Program-made: the position numbers and the translations under genes
Shown: in pieces, positions 24,279-35,190 of the stretch
Position numbering within the stretch: the stretch's first letter is position 1
Layout: each line of letters starts with the position of its first letter
Origin: Clavelina lepadiformis
Taxonomy: Eukaryota > Chordata > Ascidiacea > Aplousobranchia > Clavelinidae
Reading direction: 5' to 3'
Assembly (NCBI RefSeq): GCF_947623445.1
Contig: NC_135244.1
Coordinates: 16,554,860 to 16,618,859 of the forward strand
DNA length: 64,000 nt
The notes under the pieces: generated by a model
Databases searched by the model: none
Told to the model about the DNA's origin: nothing
What the model saw: the letters and a program-made list of their open reading frames with translations, nothing else

Positions 24279-24957
24279 TAGACCCTTTCCAAGTTACCGC
24301 CGCCATTTTTTTGGGTGGCTAGATTTTTTCTATCGCCTATACTTAACAATGGAATTTGTTGACATACGTTGATTCCCTTTGAAATTACAAACGTTCTGGC
24401 CATTGGATTGTAAAGATTTTGCTCAGGTGAGTTGCATGTGAATTCCTTTACGAAATAAAAAAAAATGTTGCCTAGTTCTTATTTTACATTGATTTGAATC
24501 CTACGCACTGGGTTTGTCCAATATAACGTCTAGATACATGGTCAGCGAGGAATGCGACGTAAAATGCGTAAGAGTTTGCATGTAATCTGCGGCGCGTTAC
24601 ACAACCTAATTTTGCTTTGCATGTCAAGCAAGGTTTAAAATAATCAACTAGAAGTAAATACAAACCGAATCATTACATTCAAACGTGCCAAAGATACCCG
24701 GCTATTGTACCGCTATTGAACTAGTCCAATGCGTAGGATTCAAACCACTGTAAAATAAGAACTAGGCAACATATTTTCAAAATTTTTTTATTGGGTAAAG
24801 GAATTCATATGCAACTCAACTGAACGAAATCTTTACAATCCAATGGCCAGAACTCTTGTTACTTAAAAATGAATCAAAGTAGATTGACATTTTCCATCGT
24901 TAAGTATATACAATCGAAAAAATCTTGCTACCCAGACAGTAACTCTGAAAGGGTCTA
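24279..24957. mobile_element. Nearly palindromic TA-flanked inverted-repeat element
   Basis: The ends TAGACCCTTTCCAAGTTACC and (reverse complement of the right) TAGACCCTTTCAGAGTTACT start arms of about 250 bp that match along their length: CTATACTTAAC.ATGG, GGCCATTGGATTGTAAAGAT, GTTGCCTAGTTCTTATTTTAC and GAATCCTACGCA all recur inverted. Only about 180 bp separates the arms. TA at both ends suits a Tc1/mariner or pogo-type duplication. No protein frame. A transcript would fold into a long hairpin. Confidence 0.8.
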
Positions 24958-25753
24958 TTAATTTTTATTCCCCACCACTTAGCAAACTTCCGAATCTGGC
25001 AGTACATCAGTATTGTTCCCAGTTGAAATGACGTCACTACCAGGAAGGGATTAATTAAGCCTGGTGATGTTATCTAACTACAAATAATCATGCAGATTAT
25101 TAACTTCATTTTGCTAAATTCATGACCTCAAATTCTTCCATCATGTTAAAGCATGAATGTTAAATTTAGAGGTACAATGTCAACAGAGTTGTAGTTTTTC
25201 CAGGTTTGAAAGGCATGACTCTTAGTATAGGTAGGTTAATATCTACTAATCAGCACCTTGGTAAATTTATCACAGGTTGTTGACAGGTTTGATATAAAGG
25301 TAAGGTAGGTTTTCATAGAAATGGCCTTTCTAGCCACTGTATTAGGGATTGACCGATTCGAATCCGAGTCCAATTACTCGATCGAGTTTTGGCCCGTTTT
25401 CAATATTTGAACTCGATTTAATATTGAATCTCGATGCTTTGAAAGTTTCAAAGTACATAAGCTGCCTTTTGTTTTTAATTCTTTATACATGTAGTAGTTG
25501 TTAGTGCTTTACTATAGTTTTACAATAAGGGTTTTTGTTGTAGTACTGAAACATACTCATAATTGACTGTTAATGTCTAATATTATTGATAATGAATGTC
25601 ATATTAGCGTATTATCGATGATGCTTGTGTTTTTTGAAGTAGTGTATATGAATTGGCTTGCTTTTGTCTAACAATATTGATAGTGTTATGATAAACACTG
25701 TCTATGAAAAATTTGTGTTTTGTAAACAAGTGTAGTCTGTTAGAGGCTTAAAT

Positions 25754-28566
25754 ATGGATGAACTCAAGAACATTTGCAGGATAATGCAAGACTTGTTGAG
25801 CTGGCTTAAGCAGAAGAATGACGAGTTGAGCACCATGCTCCTGCAGGGATCTGCTGATATAACGTTACTTCAGCAGCAGAATACACAACATCAAATGCTC
25901 GAACTGGAACTTGAAGCCAAGGCTAATGTAATTCAAGGTAGCATTGAAACTGCTAAGTCTGCCCTTGCTCAGCGCCTTGCTGATCAGCATTCTTCAAAAA
26001 GTGTAAATCTTCGGGATCAATCTGAAGACACAAGCTCAATCATGGAGATGATAATTTCGGAATTACAAGTAGAATGGCATTCTGTCCAGAAGAAAAATAT
26101 CCAGTTCAAGAATCACATTGATACTCTTCTTCCAGCTGTACAGGAGTTGTGGAATAGAATCTTGAGCTGCAGCGAGAATCTTCATAAACAGGAGGCAGTG
26201 CGGGATATGTGGAGAAATGTTGGAGAAATTCCCATTGAATCTCTTCAGGACCATATCAGAAGAATGCAAGATTTTCAGTCTTCTTCTGTACAACCGTTGT
26301 CAGAACACATTTCAAAGCTTGATGACCATCTCGCTAACCTCCGAAAAATGAACATGGGCATTTCATCTGATGCCTTAAAGAAGATCGATGAACTCCATAT
26401 GCGATGGAAATTAATGCAGGTTTATTGCAGTGAGCGCGTGAAACAATTGATGGAAGCTATGCGTGATTTTGGACCCAGTTCTCAACTGTTTTTAACTACA
26501 TCTGTAGATGGATGTTGGGAAAGAGCTGTTTCGGATAATAAAGTACCGTATTATATAAACCATGAAAAACATTTGACAAGTTGGGATCATCCGAAAATGG
26601 CTGAACTCATGGAATCTATGGTTGATTTAAATGATGTTAGGTTTTCTGCTTACAGGACTGCGCTAAAGGTACGGCGCTTGCAAAAAGCCTTATGTTTAGA
26701 TCTTTTATCTTTATCAGAAGCAAAGAATGCATTCAGTCATCACAAGTTAAATGTGGTACCCACTGTCCATTCTGATCATGTAGTAGGTGTGTTAGAAATT
26801 ATTGCCTGTCTGACTACACTCTATGATGCTTTAGAACAAGATTACAATACTTTGGTAAATGTGCCACTTTGCGTAGACATGTGTTTGAATTGGATATTAA
26901 ATGTATATGATACTAAACGGCAAGGCAATATTAAGTCAAACTCTTTCAAGATTGCCATTATTTCCCTTTGCAAGGCTAGTTTGGAAGACAAATACAGGTA
27001 TCTTTTTTGCCAGTTGGCTGCTCACACTGGATTTACAGATAAGGTTGCTTTAACATCTATGATTCATGACTTCATGTTGATACCATGGCAACTTGGTGAA
27101 TCGCAGGCTTTTGGTGGGACCAATGCCTGTCCAAGTGTCCAAAGTTGCATGCATCTAACCGGAAACACACCTGAAGTGGATGCTGGTCAATTTATTGATT
27201 GGATGAAGTTAGAACCACAGTCTCTGGTTTGGTTACCTGTCTTGCATCGTTTATCTGCAGCAGAAAACATATCCCATCCGGCCCGTTGTGCAGTATGCAG
27301 AGAATTCCCCATAATGGGTTTAAGGTATAAGAGCCTTCGGCACTTCAATTATGATATTTGCCAAAGTTGTTTTTTCTCAGGTAGAATTGCCAAAGGTAGT
27401 AAGTTCTGTTACCCCATGGTGGAGTACTGTACACCGACTAATTCCACTACAAATATCCGTGACTTTGCTAAAGTGATTAAGAATAAAATCAAAGGAAAAG
27501 GTTCTAAGAAAAATATAGGCTATCTACCTCTGCCAGTTAGTGATAGCAAAATAAATATGTTAGGCCCATCTGACTCTGAAAAGGCCAGTTTAAGTTCAGA
27601 TGACAATGGCATTATCTCAACGACATGCAGTGTAGAAAATAATAGAACTCCCCAAGATTTTTACACTCATGAAAAAATAAAAGGCTGTGCTTTGGACAAA
27701 GCAACTCCTCAACAGCAGGTTGATGAAGAGCGAAAAGTTATTCTGGAATACTGCCAGTCAATGGGCTTAGAACCTCCATCAAATACGGATAAATACCTAC
27801 AGAGACACTCAGCTATCTTTAGCCATGACCAAGACGAAGCCCCATTTAGTGGTAAATATATTGCTCCTGAAACAATGGGTGTTCCTCCTCATTTTGATTT
27901 TTCTCATCCATGTAGTAGCACTTACGTACAGAACAATGGCCACAAAACTGGTTTCTTTAATCGTCGTAAAGAACTTATCCAGAGCTCATCTAGGGCCTCT
28001 CATCGTGCAAAAAGTGAAAGTTCCAGCAACTCATTGAGTAATCAAAGCCATGCAGAACTAATGTTGGAAGCTCAGTTATTGCATCAGCGTACCAACAGAA
28101 TCGACAGTCAGGTACAAATGCTTGAAGATCACAACAAAAACATCAAAGATCAACTGAATGAATTAAAGGTGTGTTACTAATTGAATTGCATCATTGTATC
28201 CTTTGACCAAGTCACATAATACCTACCTACTTATGCAATAGAAATTTGTTGTATTAACAGTTATATTGGTTGTTGACTGGTTATCATTATACATGTATCA
28301 TTTTTGTTTTCTGAATGTTTAAACCTTGTTGGTTGTTTCAGGTTCTTATAAGTGACAAAGAGGATAAATCTGCATACCGGGAGCGAAAACTTGCAAGCCA
28401 CACACTACCCAGAAATTGGAATTCTACTGGAAACTACAAGGCTGTAGCCTCAGATAAAAAAACAGATATCCAACCTATATTTCAAGCTGCATCAGAATAC
28501 TTAAATCAACTAATTGCTAGAGCTGGCAATCTTACTTTAGCTGTGGATGAAGAATTTACACCCTAG
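25754..28566 (+). CDS. DMD: Short dystrophin (Dp116-like), single intron
   Basis: Exon 1 (25754-28168) encodes 805 residues and exon 2 (28342-28566) 74 more, 879 in all, joined in phase 0. In order: two spectrin repeats like human R23 and R24 (about 1-245; [26 protein letters not shown]), a WW domain (about 250-285; [20 protein letters not shown]), the two EF-hand regions (290-505; [35 protein letters not shown]), a ZZ zinc finger (510-560; [19 protein letters not shown]) and a C-terminal coiled coil ([12 protein letters not shown]). The WW-EF-ZZ module binds beta-dystroglycan at the plasma membrane; the coil binds dystrobrevin. There is no actin-binding domain or long rod, so it resembles Dp116. 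It could be dystrophin or a utrophin-like paralogue. Vertebrate genes split this region over about 20 exons, so this is probably a retro-derived copy under selection. Confidence 0.93.
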
Positions 28567-28721
28567 CTTAAAGAAACATAGATTTATGTCTGTATTGAAA
28601 TATGTATAGTTTTGCTTGTGTTATTCCAGAAGAGTTTTACAACATCAAATATATTTTGCCAAAGAAGAAGCAGTTATGGTGTATTGATTTTCGTTTTGTA
28701 TTTATACCTTACTGTATATTA

Positions 28722-28727
28722 AATAAA
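28722..28727 (+). terminator. Probable poly(A) signal of the short dystrophin gene
   Basis: AATAAA lies 156 bases after the stop at 28566, on the coding strand. Confidence 0.6.
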
Positions 28728-30186
28728 ATGCATTCGCTAATTTGGTCAGATATGTTTAAGTTTAATCAATATATAATGCTCTGCCCCGGACTAAGTGTTA
28801 TCAATTTTAAAATATCTTCAAAATTGCTCTTTTGAACTACATAATGCTCATTGTTTTTCTCCTTCAGTATTACTTTCCTACGCCAAAAGATCTAGTTTTT
28901 ATAGAATTTTTGTTTTTAGCCGTTTATTTATTATGTTGTACACAAGGTACCATGATTTTTTTATCGTAAAGGAAACAGTTTGTTAATAAGAAATCAGCAT
29001 CTTTGGTGATTTTTTTTGATATTATCTGAACTCAATCATTTATTTTTGTATCGTTATTGGTACAGGTTTTTTTATGAATCTGGGATTAAATGTATAACAG
29101 AATCATCATTAGTTGTGTGGTCAACTATAGAATTGACATTCAAGAAGTTAATGACCTGGAAATGAAGCCAAACTTTTTGAATCTCACAGTCTGTCTTGCA
29201 ACAATATTATTTACTTTCGTGTAGATAGTGATATCCTGTATAACTGCCAATTACCACAGCTACTTACATTGCACTTTTGCGATTTGATTCCCAGGATTCA
29301 TTAGACGTATTTCTTTTTTAAATACAGTTTAATATTTGTTGATGACAAGTTTGGTGCCATATACTTTTCTACAAAGTTGAATTGCTTTGGCTGCTACAAT
29401 ATGTTTTATGTACAAATATTCATATTTTGTTGCACATGCACCACACATCATAATTATATAAACCACCACCACCATTTTAAACCATCTTTAATAACATTTT
29501 ATTTTCTGTGCAAGTAGTACAACTACTAACTTCGATACATGGCCATTAATGATACTACGTTTTTCTTATGCATTTGTTCATGTTGCACTTTTGTAAATCA
29601 GTTCCACAGTAGTATCTCTATTAAATCGTTTTCAATGCGCGTTCAGTTGCTTATAAATTTTGGTGGTAGTAGATGTGTATATAACATATTGGTAACGATG
29701 CGTCACATATGTTTGCAACTTTGATGAAATACTCTTGAAGGGTGTGTTATAAATAACAATGCTATTCTGATGAGATCAATGCTGGAAGTTTAAAATCTTG
29801 TGCTATCAGTTCAAAGTTGTATACCACTTTTCCAAGTTAACACGACGATGCCAAGGTGATAATGCTTTTATTACATGAAATAGAACAAATACCAGGTACA
29901 TATATTGTTACTTTTATATTTTGTTCGTGTGTATGGTTTGCTCTTACAGTTATGTCATAAAATAAACTTCAGTTTAATCGTACGTTTTGGTGGTTAATGG
30001 TTAAAATGTTCTCTTAGTTCGTCTTCTCATCTGTTCCAAACTACAGTGATGCTTTATCATTATCAAATTTTGAAAACTGGAGAGTTTGTATTACTTGAAA
30101 TGTTGACAGGCCACAAAGTTTTCCTCCTGTCTCTTGGGAGATCTCTCAGTTACAGAAGTATTTTTATCCCCGCCTTTCAGACAATT
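28728..30186. other. Intergenic, nothing recognised
   Basis: AT-rich sequence with short open frames and no domain. Another AATAAA occurs near 29960. No repeat ends were identified before the foldback element at 30196. Confidence 0.5.
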
Positions 30187-30377
30187 CTTTAAAAGGGTTC
30201 TAGGTCGATTCAACCCACGGACGATTCAACCCCGGACGATTCAACCCAGGACCATTCAACCCAGGACCATTCAACCTACGGACGATTCAACCCACTGAAC
30301 TTTCACGTACTTATGGCTTAGGTTATTACCAAGTTACTTTGTAGCCAATTGTAAGCTTCATATTGAACAGTCTAGAC

Positions 30378-30839
30378 CAGGGGTGGCCAAACTGCGGCTC
30401 TTTAATGAATTAGCATTGTTGAATTAGACATGCATTTTCCCGGTCTAGACGAGTTGTTCGATCAGATTATGAAACAATGCGTTCTATCACACGTAGTAAC
30501 AATGGACTCATTGTTAGTAATAATCAAATTACAATCCAAAAAGGACATTATTGTACAGAAGTGTGCTAACTTGTACACTGTAGTTAAGTAAACTGTCAGT
30601 TTGAAGCTGTACCTCAGGGCTGACCTAGTTTTAAGTCTCTACACTAATAATTGCAAAAAGAGTTGGTGAAGCCCAGGTGGAGACTCATAGTATCACCACG
30701 CAGCACTAATGTTTATCAATAGCTACACTTCGTTGTGAGTGAATAAATTCGTATTTTTTATTGTGTTTGTGTTGCGGCTCTTTTAAAGCTCGAATTGGTA
30801 ATATGCGGCTCGAGCATGAAGCAGGTCTGGCCACCCCTG
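30378..30839. mobile_element. hAT MITE (hAT-C) inside FB1
   Basis: The ends CAGGGGTGGCCAAACTGCGG and (reverse complement) CAGGGGTGGCCAGACC are inverted, with the 8-bp duplication gtctagac (30370-30377, 30840-30847). The opposite arm of FB1 (near 31433-31455) keeps the unoccupied version of this site. Confidence 0.93.
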
Positions 30840-31254
30840 GTCTAGACTCTAGAGTTAGGCCATCCTGAATAGGCCTGTACATCGTGGTTAACGGTTATGG
30901 TACCATTGCAATCGTACCGTATTTTGTTCAGGTACAAACTTCAAACTAACCACAACGAAATAAGCAGAATTATAGCACACAGAATCCCTCTCTCTGCTAT
31001 AGGAAAGGTTATTCGTTTATTTTCAAAATAATAAATTGACTAGAGACAAGCGACTTATAGGCCTACTATTCTCAAAATGTTCGATCTCCCGATTCAAACT
31101 TTTTTGCGGGAAATCTTCATTCCGATCAACAAACAGTTGTTTCTAAGGTTTGACTTTTAATCGACGTGTAGGCTTTATTTATTTTTCGCTAAGCAGGCCT
31201 ACTAGTTACAACACGGTACATAAACTTGTTTTTATTTCAACACAAGATGTGTAT

Positions 31255-31350
31255 TGGTATAGTGGTAAAGGCGGCATCCGTGCCTGATAACGAACTGCGG
31301 AGACGTTTTTGTAAATGGGTTAAATCGTCCGTGGGTTGAATCGACCTAAA
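31255..31350 (+). repeat. tRNA-like segment joined to minisatellite units
   Basis: TGGTATAGTGGTAAAGGC looks like a tRNA D-arm/A box, followed by GCATCCGTGCCTGATAACGA, ACTGCGGAGACG and GGGTTAAATCGTCC at the B-box position. The last part is already a unit of the minisatellite, and GGGTTGAATCGACCTAAAAC (31329-31348) copies the outer left terminus of FB1 in reverse. It may be a SINE-derived piece. It is not a complete tRNA. Confidence 0.35.
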
Positions 31351-32324
31351 ACCGAACAAAATACGGTACGATTGCAATGGTACCATAACCATTAACCACG
31401 ACGTACAGGCCTATTCAGGATGGCCTAACTCTAGAGTCTAGACTCTAGACTGTCCAATATGAAGCTTACAATTGGCTACAAAGTTACTTGGTAATAACCT
31501 AAGCCATAAGTACGTGAAAGGTCCGTGGGTTGAATCGTCCGGGGGTTGAATCGTCCGCGGCTTGAATCGTTCTGAGTTGAATCGTCCGCGGGTTGAATCG
31601 TCCGACCACCCTTTAAAAGTCATAAATATAATTTCTTTCCGCTAATATATGCCCTTAGGCCTATAACATTTAGATAGAATTACTACCCTCGAGGCGAGCG
31701 TTTATATGGGTTTGTTAAAAAATAGTTCAAAAAATGCCTGCGACTTACGGAAAATTTGCCGAGCGATTTCATTTAACTAAGTCTGCAATTTAGCTAAATT
31801 GAGTTTGACGTTATGACGTCAGCGCCCAAATTAGCTGAAATTGCCCAATCGTCTGTGATAATATTATAGTTAATGTAACATACGGGGTTAAATAACATTT
31901 GGAAATTTAGTTTTTTAAATATCGAATCAGCGAAGCGTAACACTACGTCATGAAACTTCCTGTAGTATTGTTTTAAAGTTGTGACGTAGCGGCGCGATTG
32001 CCTTTCTTGCATGTGTTTCGTTCTCTGTAGCACTAACCAGTACCAGTAATGTTATGCAGTTGCCAATAATAAGCAAAAAGTCTTTATGCTGTTGATGTGC
32101 AAATGTTCTGCTTAAATCAGGGGTGTCCAACCAGTGGCCCGCGGGCCACATTTGGCCCGCTGGAAGGTTCTGAGTGGCCCGCGCGGTATTTTTCGAAATG
32201 ACTTATATTATCAACTGAATCGCCTACGTAATTTATGGCGAACTTACATTCCGATAAATTGGCATTTTTTGTTTGCTTTCTTTGTCTATTGCTCTATAGT
32301 CTTTACTATAGAGCAGGGTTCCAG

Positions 32325-33090
32325 GTCGATTCAACCCACGGACGATTCAACCCCGGACGATTCAGCCCACGGACGATTCAACCCAGGACGATTCAACCCC
32401 GGACGATTCAACCCACGTACGATTCAACCCGCGGACGATTCAACCCGCGGACGATTCAACCCGCGGACGATTCAACCCACGGACGATTCAACCCGCGGAC
32501 GATTCAACCCGCGGACGATTCAACCCACGGACCTTTCAACCCACGGACGATTCAACCCAGGACGATTCAACCCCGGACTATTCAACCCGCGGACGATTCA
32601 ACCCACGGACGATTCAACCCCGGACGATTCAACCCAGGACGATTCAACCCACGGACCTTTCAACCCACGGACGATTCAACCCAGGACTTTTCAACCCCGG
32701 ACGATTCAACCCACGGACCTTTCAACCCACGGACGATTCAACCCAGGACGATTCAACCCCGGACGATTCAACCCCGGACGATTCAACCCAGGACGATTCA
32801 ACCCACGGACCTTTCAACCCACGGACGATTCAACCCAGGACGATTCAACCCCGGACGATTCAACCCACGGACCTTTCAACCCACGGACGATTCAACCCAG
32901 GACGATTCAACCCCGGACTATTCAACCCGCGGACGATTCAACCCACGGACGATTCAACCTCGGACGATTCAACCCCGGACGATTCAACCCACGGACCTTT
33001 CAACCCACGGACGATTCAACCCAGGACTTTTCAACCCAGGACGATTCAACCCACGGACCTTTCAACCCACGGACGATTCAACCCAGGACG
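32325..33090 (+). repeat. Minisatellite array, left arm of FB2
   Basis: About 45-50 units of 15-16 bp. Main variants: GATTCAACCCACGGAC, GATTCAACCCGCGGAC, GATTCAACCCCGGAC, GATTCAACCCAGGAC and a CTTTCAACCCACGGAC form. Variants come in a higher-order pattern (an ACGGAC-CTTT unit, then ACGGAC, AGGAC and CCGGAC units recur several times), so blocks of units have been duplicated. Mixed 15/16-bp units without stops create long false open frames. Confidence 0.97.
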
Positions 33091-34445
33091 ATTGGCTTAG
33101 GTTATCACCAAGTTACTTTGTAGCCAATATTATGTAAGCTAAATAAAGCTAATATATAGGCCTAAGCTAATATAAAGCTTTTTGTGTTTCCTTTTTTTTC
33201 TTTTACCACTTCTTGTTAGCATTGGTTGTACATCAAAACACTTATTGTTTTCTGCTTTCCAGTAAAACCTTGAATATTGTTATTTTGCCCTATACAGTAC
33301 TTTGCGTACATTTCTGTCTACGCCTGCTATTATTTTTTGTATTGACCATTGTAGATCGGTTAGTATATAAAATGTTCTCCTTTTAGCATTAAGTTAACAT
33401 TTTTGAAGTTTTTGAAAAGACAAAATGCATGATTTAGTTAGCTTTCGACTCACGTACGTAAATGTGTGTAAGTTATTTATTTTTTTGCATGTACACAAAT
33501 TACAGATATTTTTATAGATACCTGTTTATACATCGATTAATTAGAAAGAAAGTTGTTTTATTTACAGGCAAGCTTAAGAACATGAACCTGAACACAAACA
33601 CAGCACGTATAAAACACAAAGCTGAAAAAGGTACTACAAACGGTAATTAATTAGCTCATATGAGCGATTGCACGCAGATACATCAATTTATCTGGCTCAT
33701 TTGCATAATTGGAAACCTTTGCCGAAAGTCTGTGAGCCAGGTGCGTGTATTTGCTTCGTGGTTGGTCCAAATTAACAACTGCTGCGTTTTGAGCACCGAG
33801 CCGTTGTATCGCGATATCGCGATACCTTATTTTGACCTAAAAAGTTTAACGTTTTGACCTAGGGAAGTAATAACTTTGCGTATTGTAAAGCTCAAACTGC
33901 TATGATTGTTATTGCATTTTAAAATCAAAAATCTTGCATGTTGCTAACTGAAAAACGCTATACTGATAGTCTCTACACTGTCTACAGCTACTTTCTAATC
34001 TAAAGCTGCATTTAAAATTGACAAAACGCTTTTCTAGTGTTGACTATTTTCGTTTCTGCGTATTAAGATTGACAACTTGCAGTTTCAAATGCAATGCCTT
34101 CACATCGTGACGTCACCAGACGCGCTGAAAGGCCTTCCCTCTCTTGGTGGCTTTGGTTCTAAGTAGGCCTCTAATTTGGGGCACTGGAATTGTTTGCGGT
34201 ACAAGAAAAGAGAAAAACGGAAGAATAATATTACAAAATTACAAGTTTAATAGATTTTGACCTAAAAGACACAATTGACCGTATCTTGACCTAACGAAAC
34301 AATTGACTTTATATTAGCCTAATAACTTCTGTACTACACGTCGCACAAGACTGAAATTTGTTTTGTGATAGCATTCTGAGCAGGTTAAAAAAAATTGACC
34401 ATATTGATTGACCAAATTGACACATTGACTGCGTAGACGTTTTTA

Positions 34446-35190
34446 TAAACGGGTTGAATCGTCCGTGGGTTGAATCGTCCGTGGGTTGAATAGTCCGGTG
34501 TTGAATCGTCCTGGGTTGAATCGTCCGTGGGTTGAAAGGTCCGTGGGTTGAATCGTCCGGAGTTGAATCGTCCGAGGTTGAATCGTCCGTGGGTTGAATC
34601 GTCCGCAGGTTGAATAGTCCGGGGTTGAATCGTCCTGGGTTGAATCGTCCGTGGGTTGAAAGGTCCGTGGGTTGAATCGTCCGGGGTTGAATCGTCCTGG
34701 GTTGAATCGTCCGTGGGTTGAATCGTCCGTGGGTTGAAAGGTCCGTGGGTTGAATCGTCCGCGGGTTGAATCGTCCGTGGGTTGAATCGTCCGCGGGTTG
34801 AATGGTCCGCGGGTTGAATCGTCCGCGGGTTGAATCGTCCGTGGGTTGAATCGTCCGGGGTTGAATCGTCCGGGGTTGAATCGTCCGTGGGTTGAATCGT
34901 CCGTGGGTTGAAAGGTCCGTGGGTTGAATCGTCCGGGGTTGAATCGTCCTGGGTTGAATCGTCCGTGGGTTGAATCGTCCGTGGGTTGAAAGGTCCGTGG
35001 GTTGAATCGTCCGGGGTTGAATCGTCCGTGGGTTGAATCGTCCGCGGGTTGAATGGTCCGCGGGTTGAATGGTCCGCGGGTTGAATCGTTCGTGGGTTGA
35101 ATCGTCCGGGGTTGAATCGTCCGTGGGTTGAATCGTCCGTGGGTTGAATTGTCCGGGGTTGAATCGTCCGTGGGTTGAATCGTCCGACCA
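34446..35190 (-). repeat. Minisatellite array, right arm of FB2
   Basis: The same units as the left arm in the opposite orientation (GTCCGTGGGTTGAATC and relatives), about 45-48 copies. The order of variants is not a mirror image of the left arm, so the arms have evolved separately by unit gain and loss. Confidence 0.97.

Larger units (their letters stand above)
20900..25753. other. Intergenic region with repeats, no supported gene
   Basis: Besides the (TAA)n run, the tandem pair at 22319-22378, the two dispersed repeats and the inverted-repeat element at 24279-24957, I see only short open frames without domains. Segment 25345-25440 contains ATTCGAATCCGAGTCC and ACTCGATCGAG motifs like those of the hAT-like element at 14933, perhaps an end fragment. 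Confidence 0.5.
30196..31610. mobile_element. Foldback element FB1 with minisatellite ends
   Basis: The termini GGTTCTAGGTCGATTCAACC and (reverse complement of the right) GGTGGTCGGACGATTCAACC are flanked by a perfect 9-bp duplication ctttaaaag (30187-30195, 31611-31619). Each end carries several 15-16 bp units of type GATTCAACCCACGGAC, facing opposite ways. The arms continue inward as non-tandem inverted repeats: TTTCACGTACTTATGGCTTA through AAGCTTCATATT (30307-30365) recurs inverted at about 31455-31520, and AGGCCATCCTGAATAGGCC to CGTATTTTGTTC (30855-30930) at about 31355-31430. A hAT element interrupts the left arm. No transposase frame, so it is mobilised in trans if at all. Confidence 0.85.

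Noticed and set aside
26063..26293. Antisense frame inside the dystrophin exon, and similar frames opposite ABCF3 and SRRM2
   Set aside because: They are shadows of strongly conserved coding sequence on the other strand with no signature of their own.
32134..33137. Two plus-strand frames of 300-329 codons full of FNPRTIQPTDDSTHGR-type repeats
   Set aside because: They are translations of the 15-16 bp minisatellite. The unit has no stop codon in these frames, two frames are open over the same DNA, and the reading mixes because unit lengths vary. No start context or conserved protein is seen.
32325..35190. CRISPR-like array (regular short repeats)
   Set aside because: There are no spacers: units are directly adjacent and vary among themselves. 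The setting is eukaryotic.
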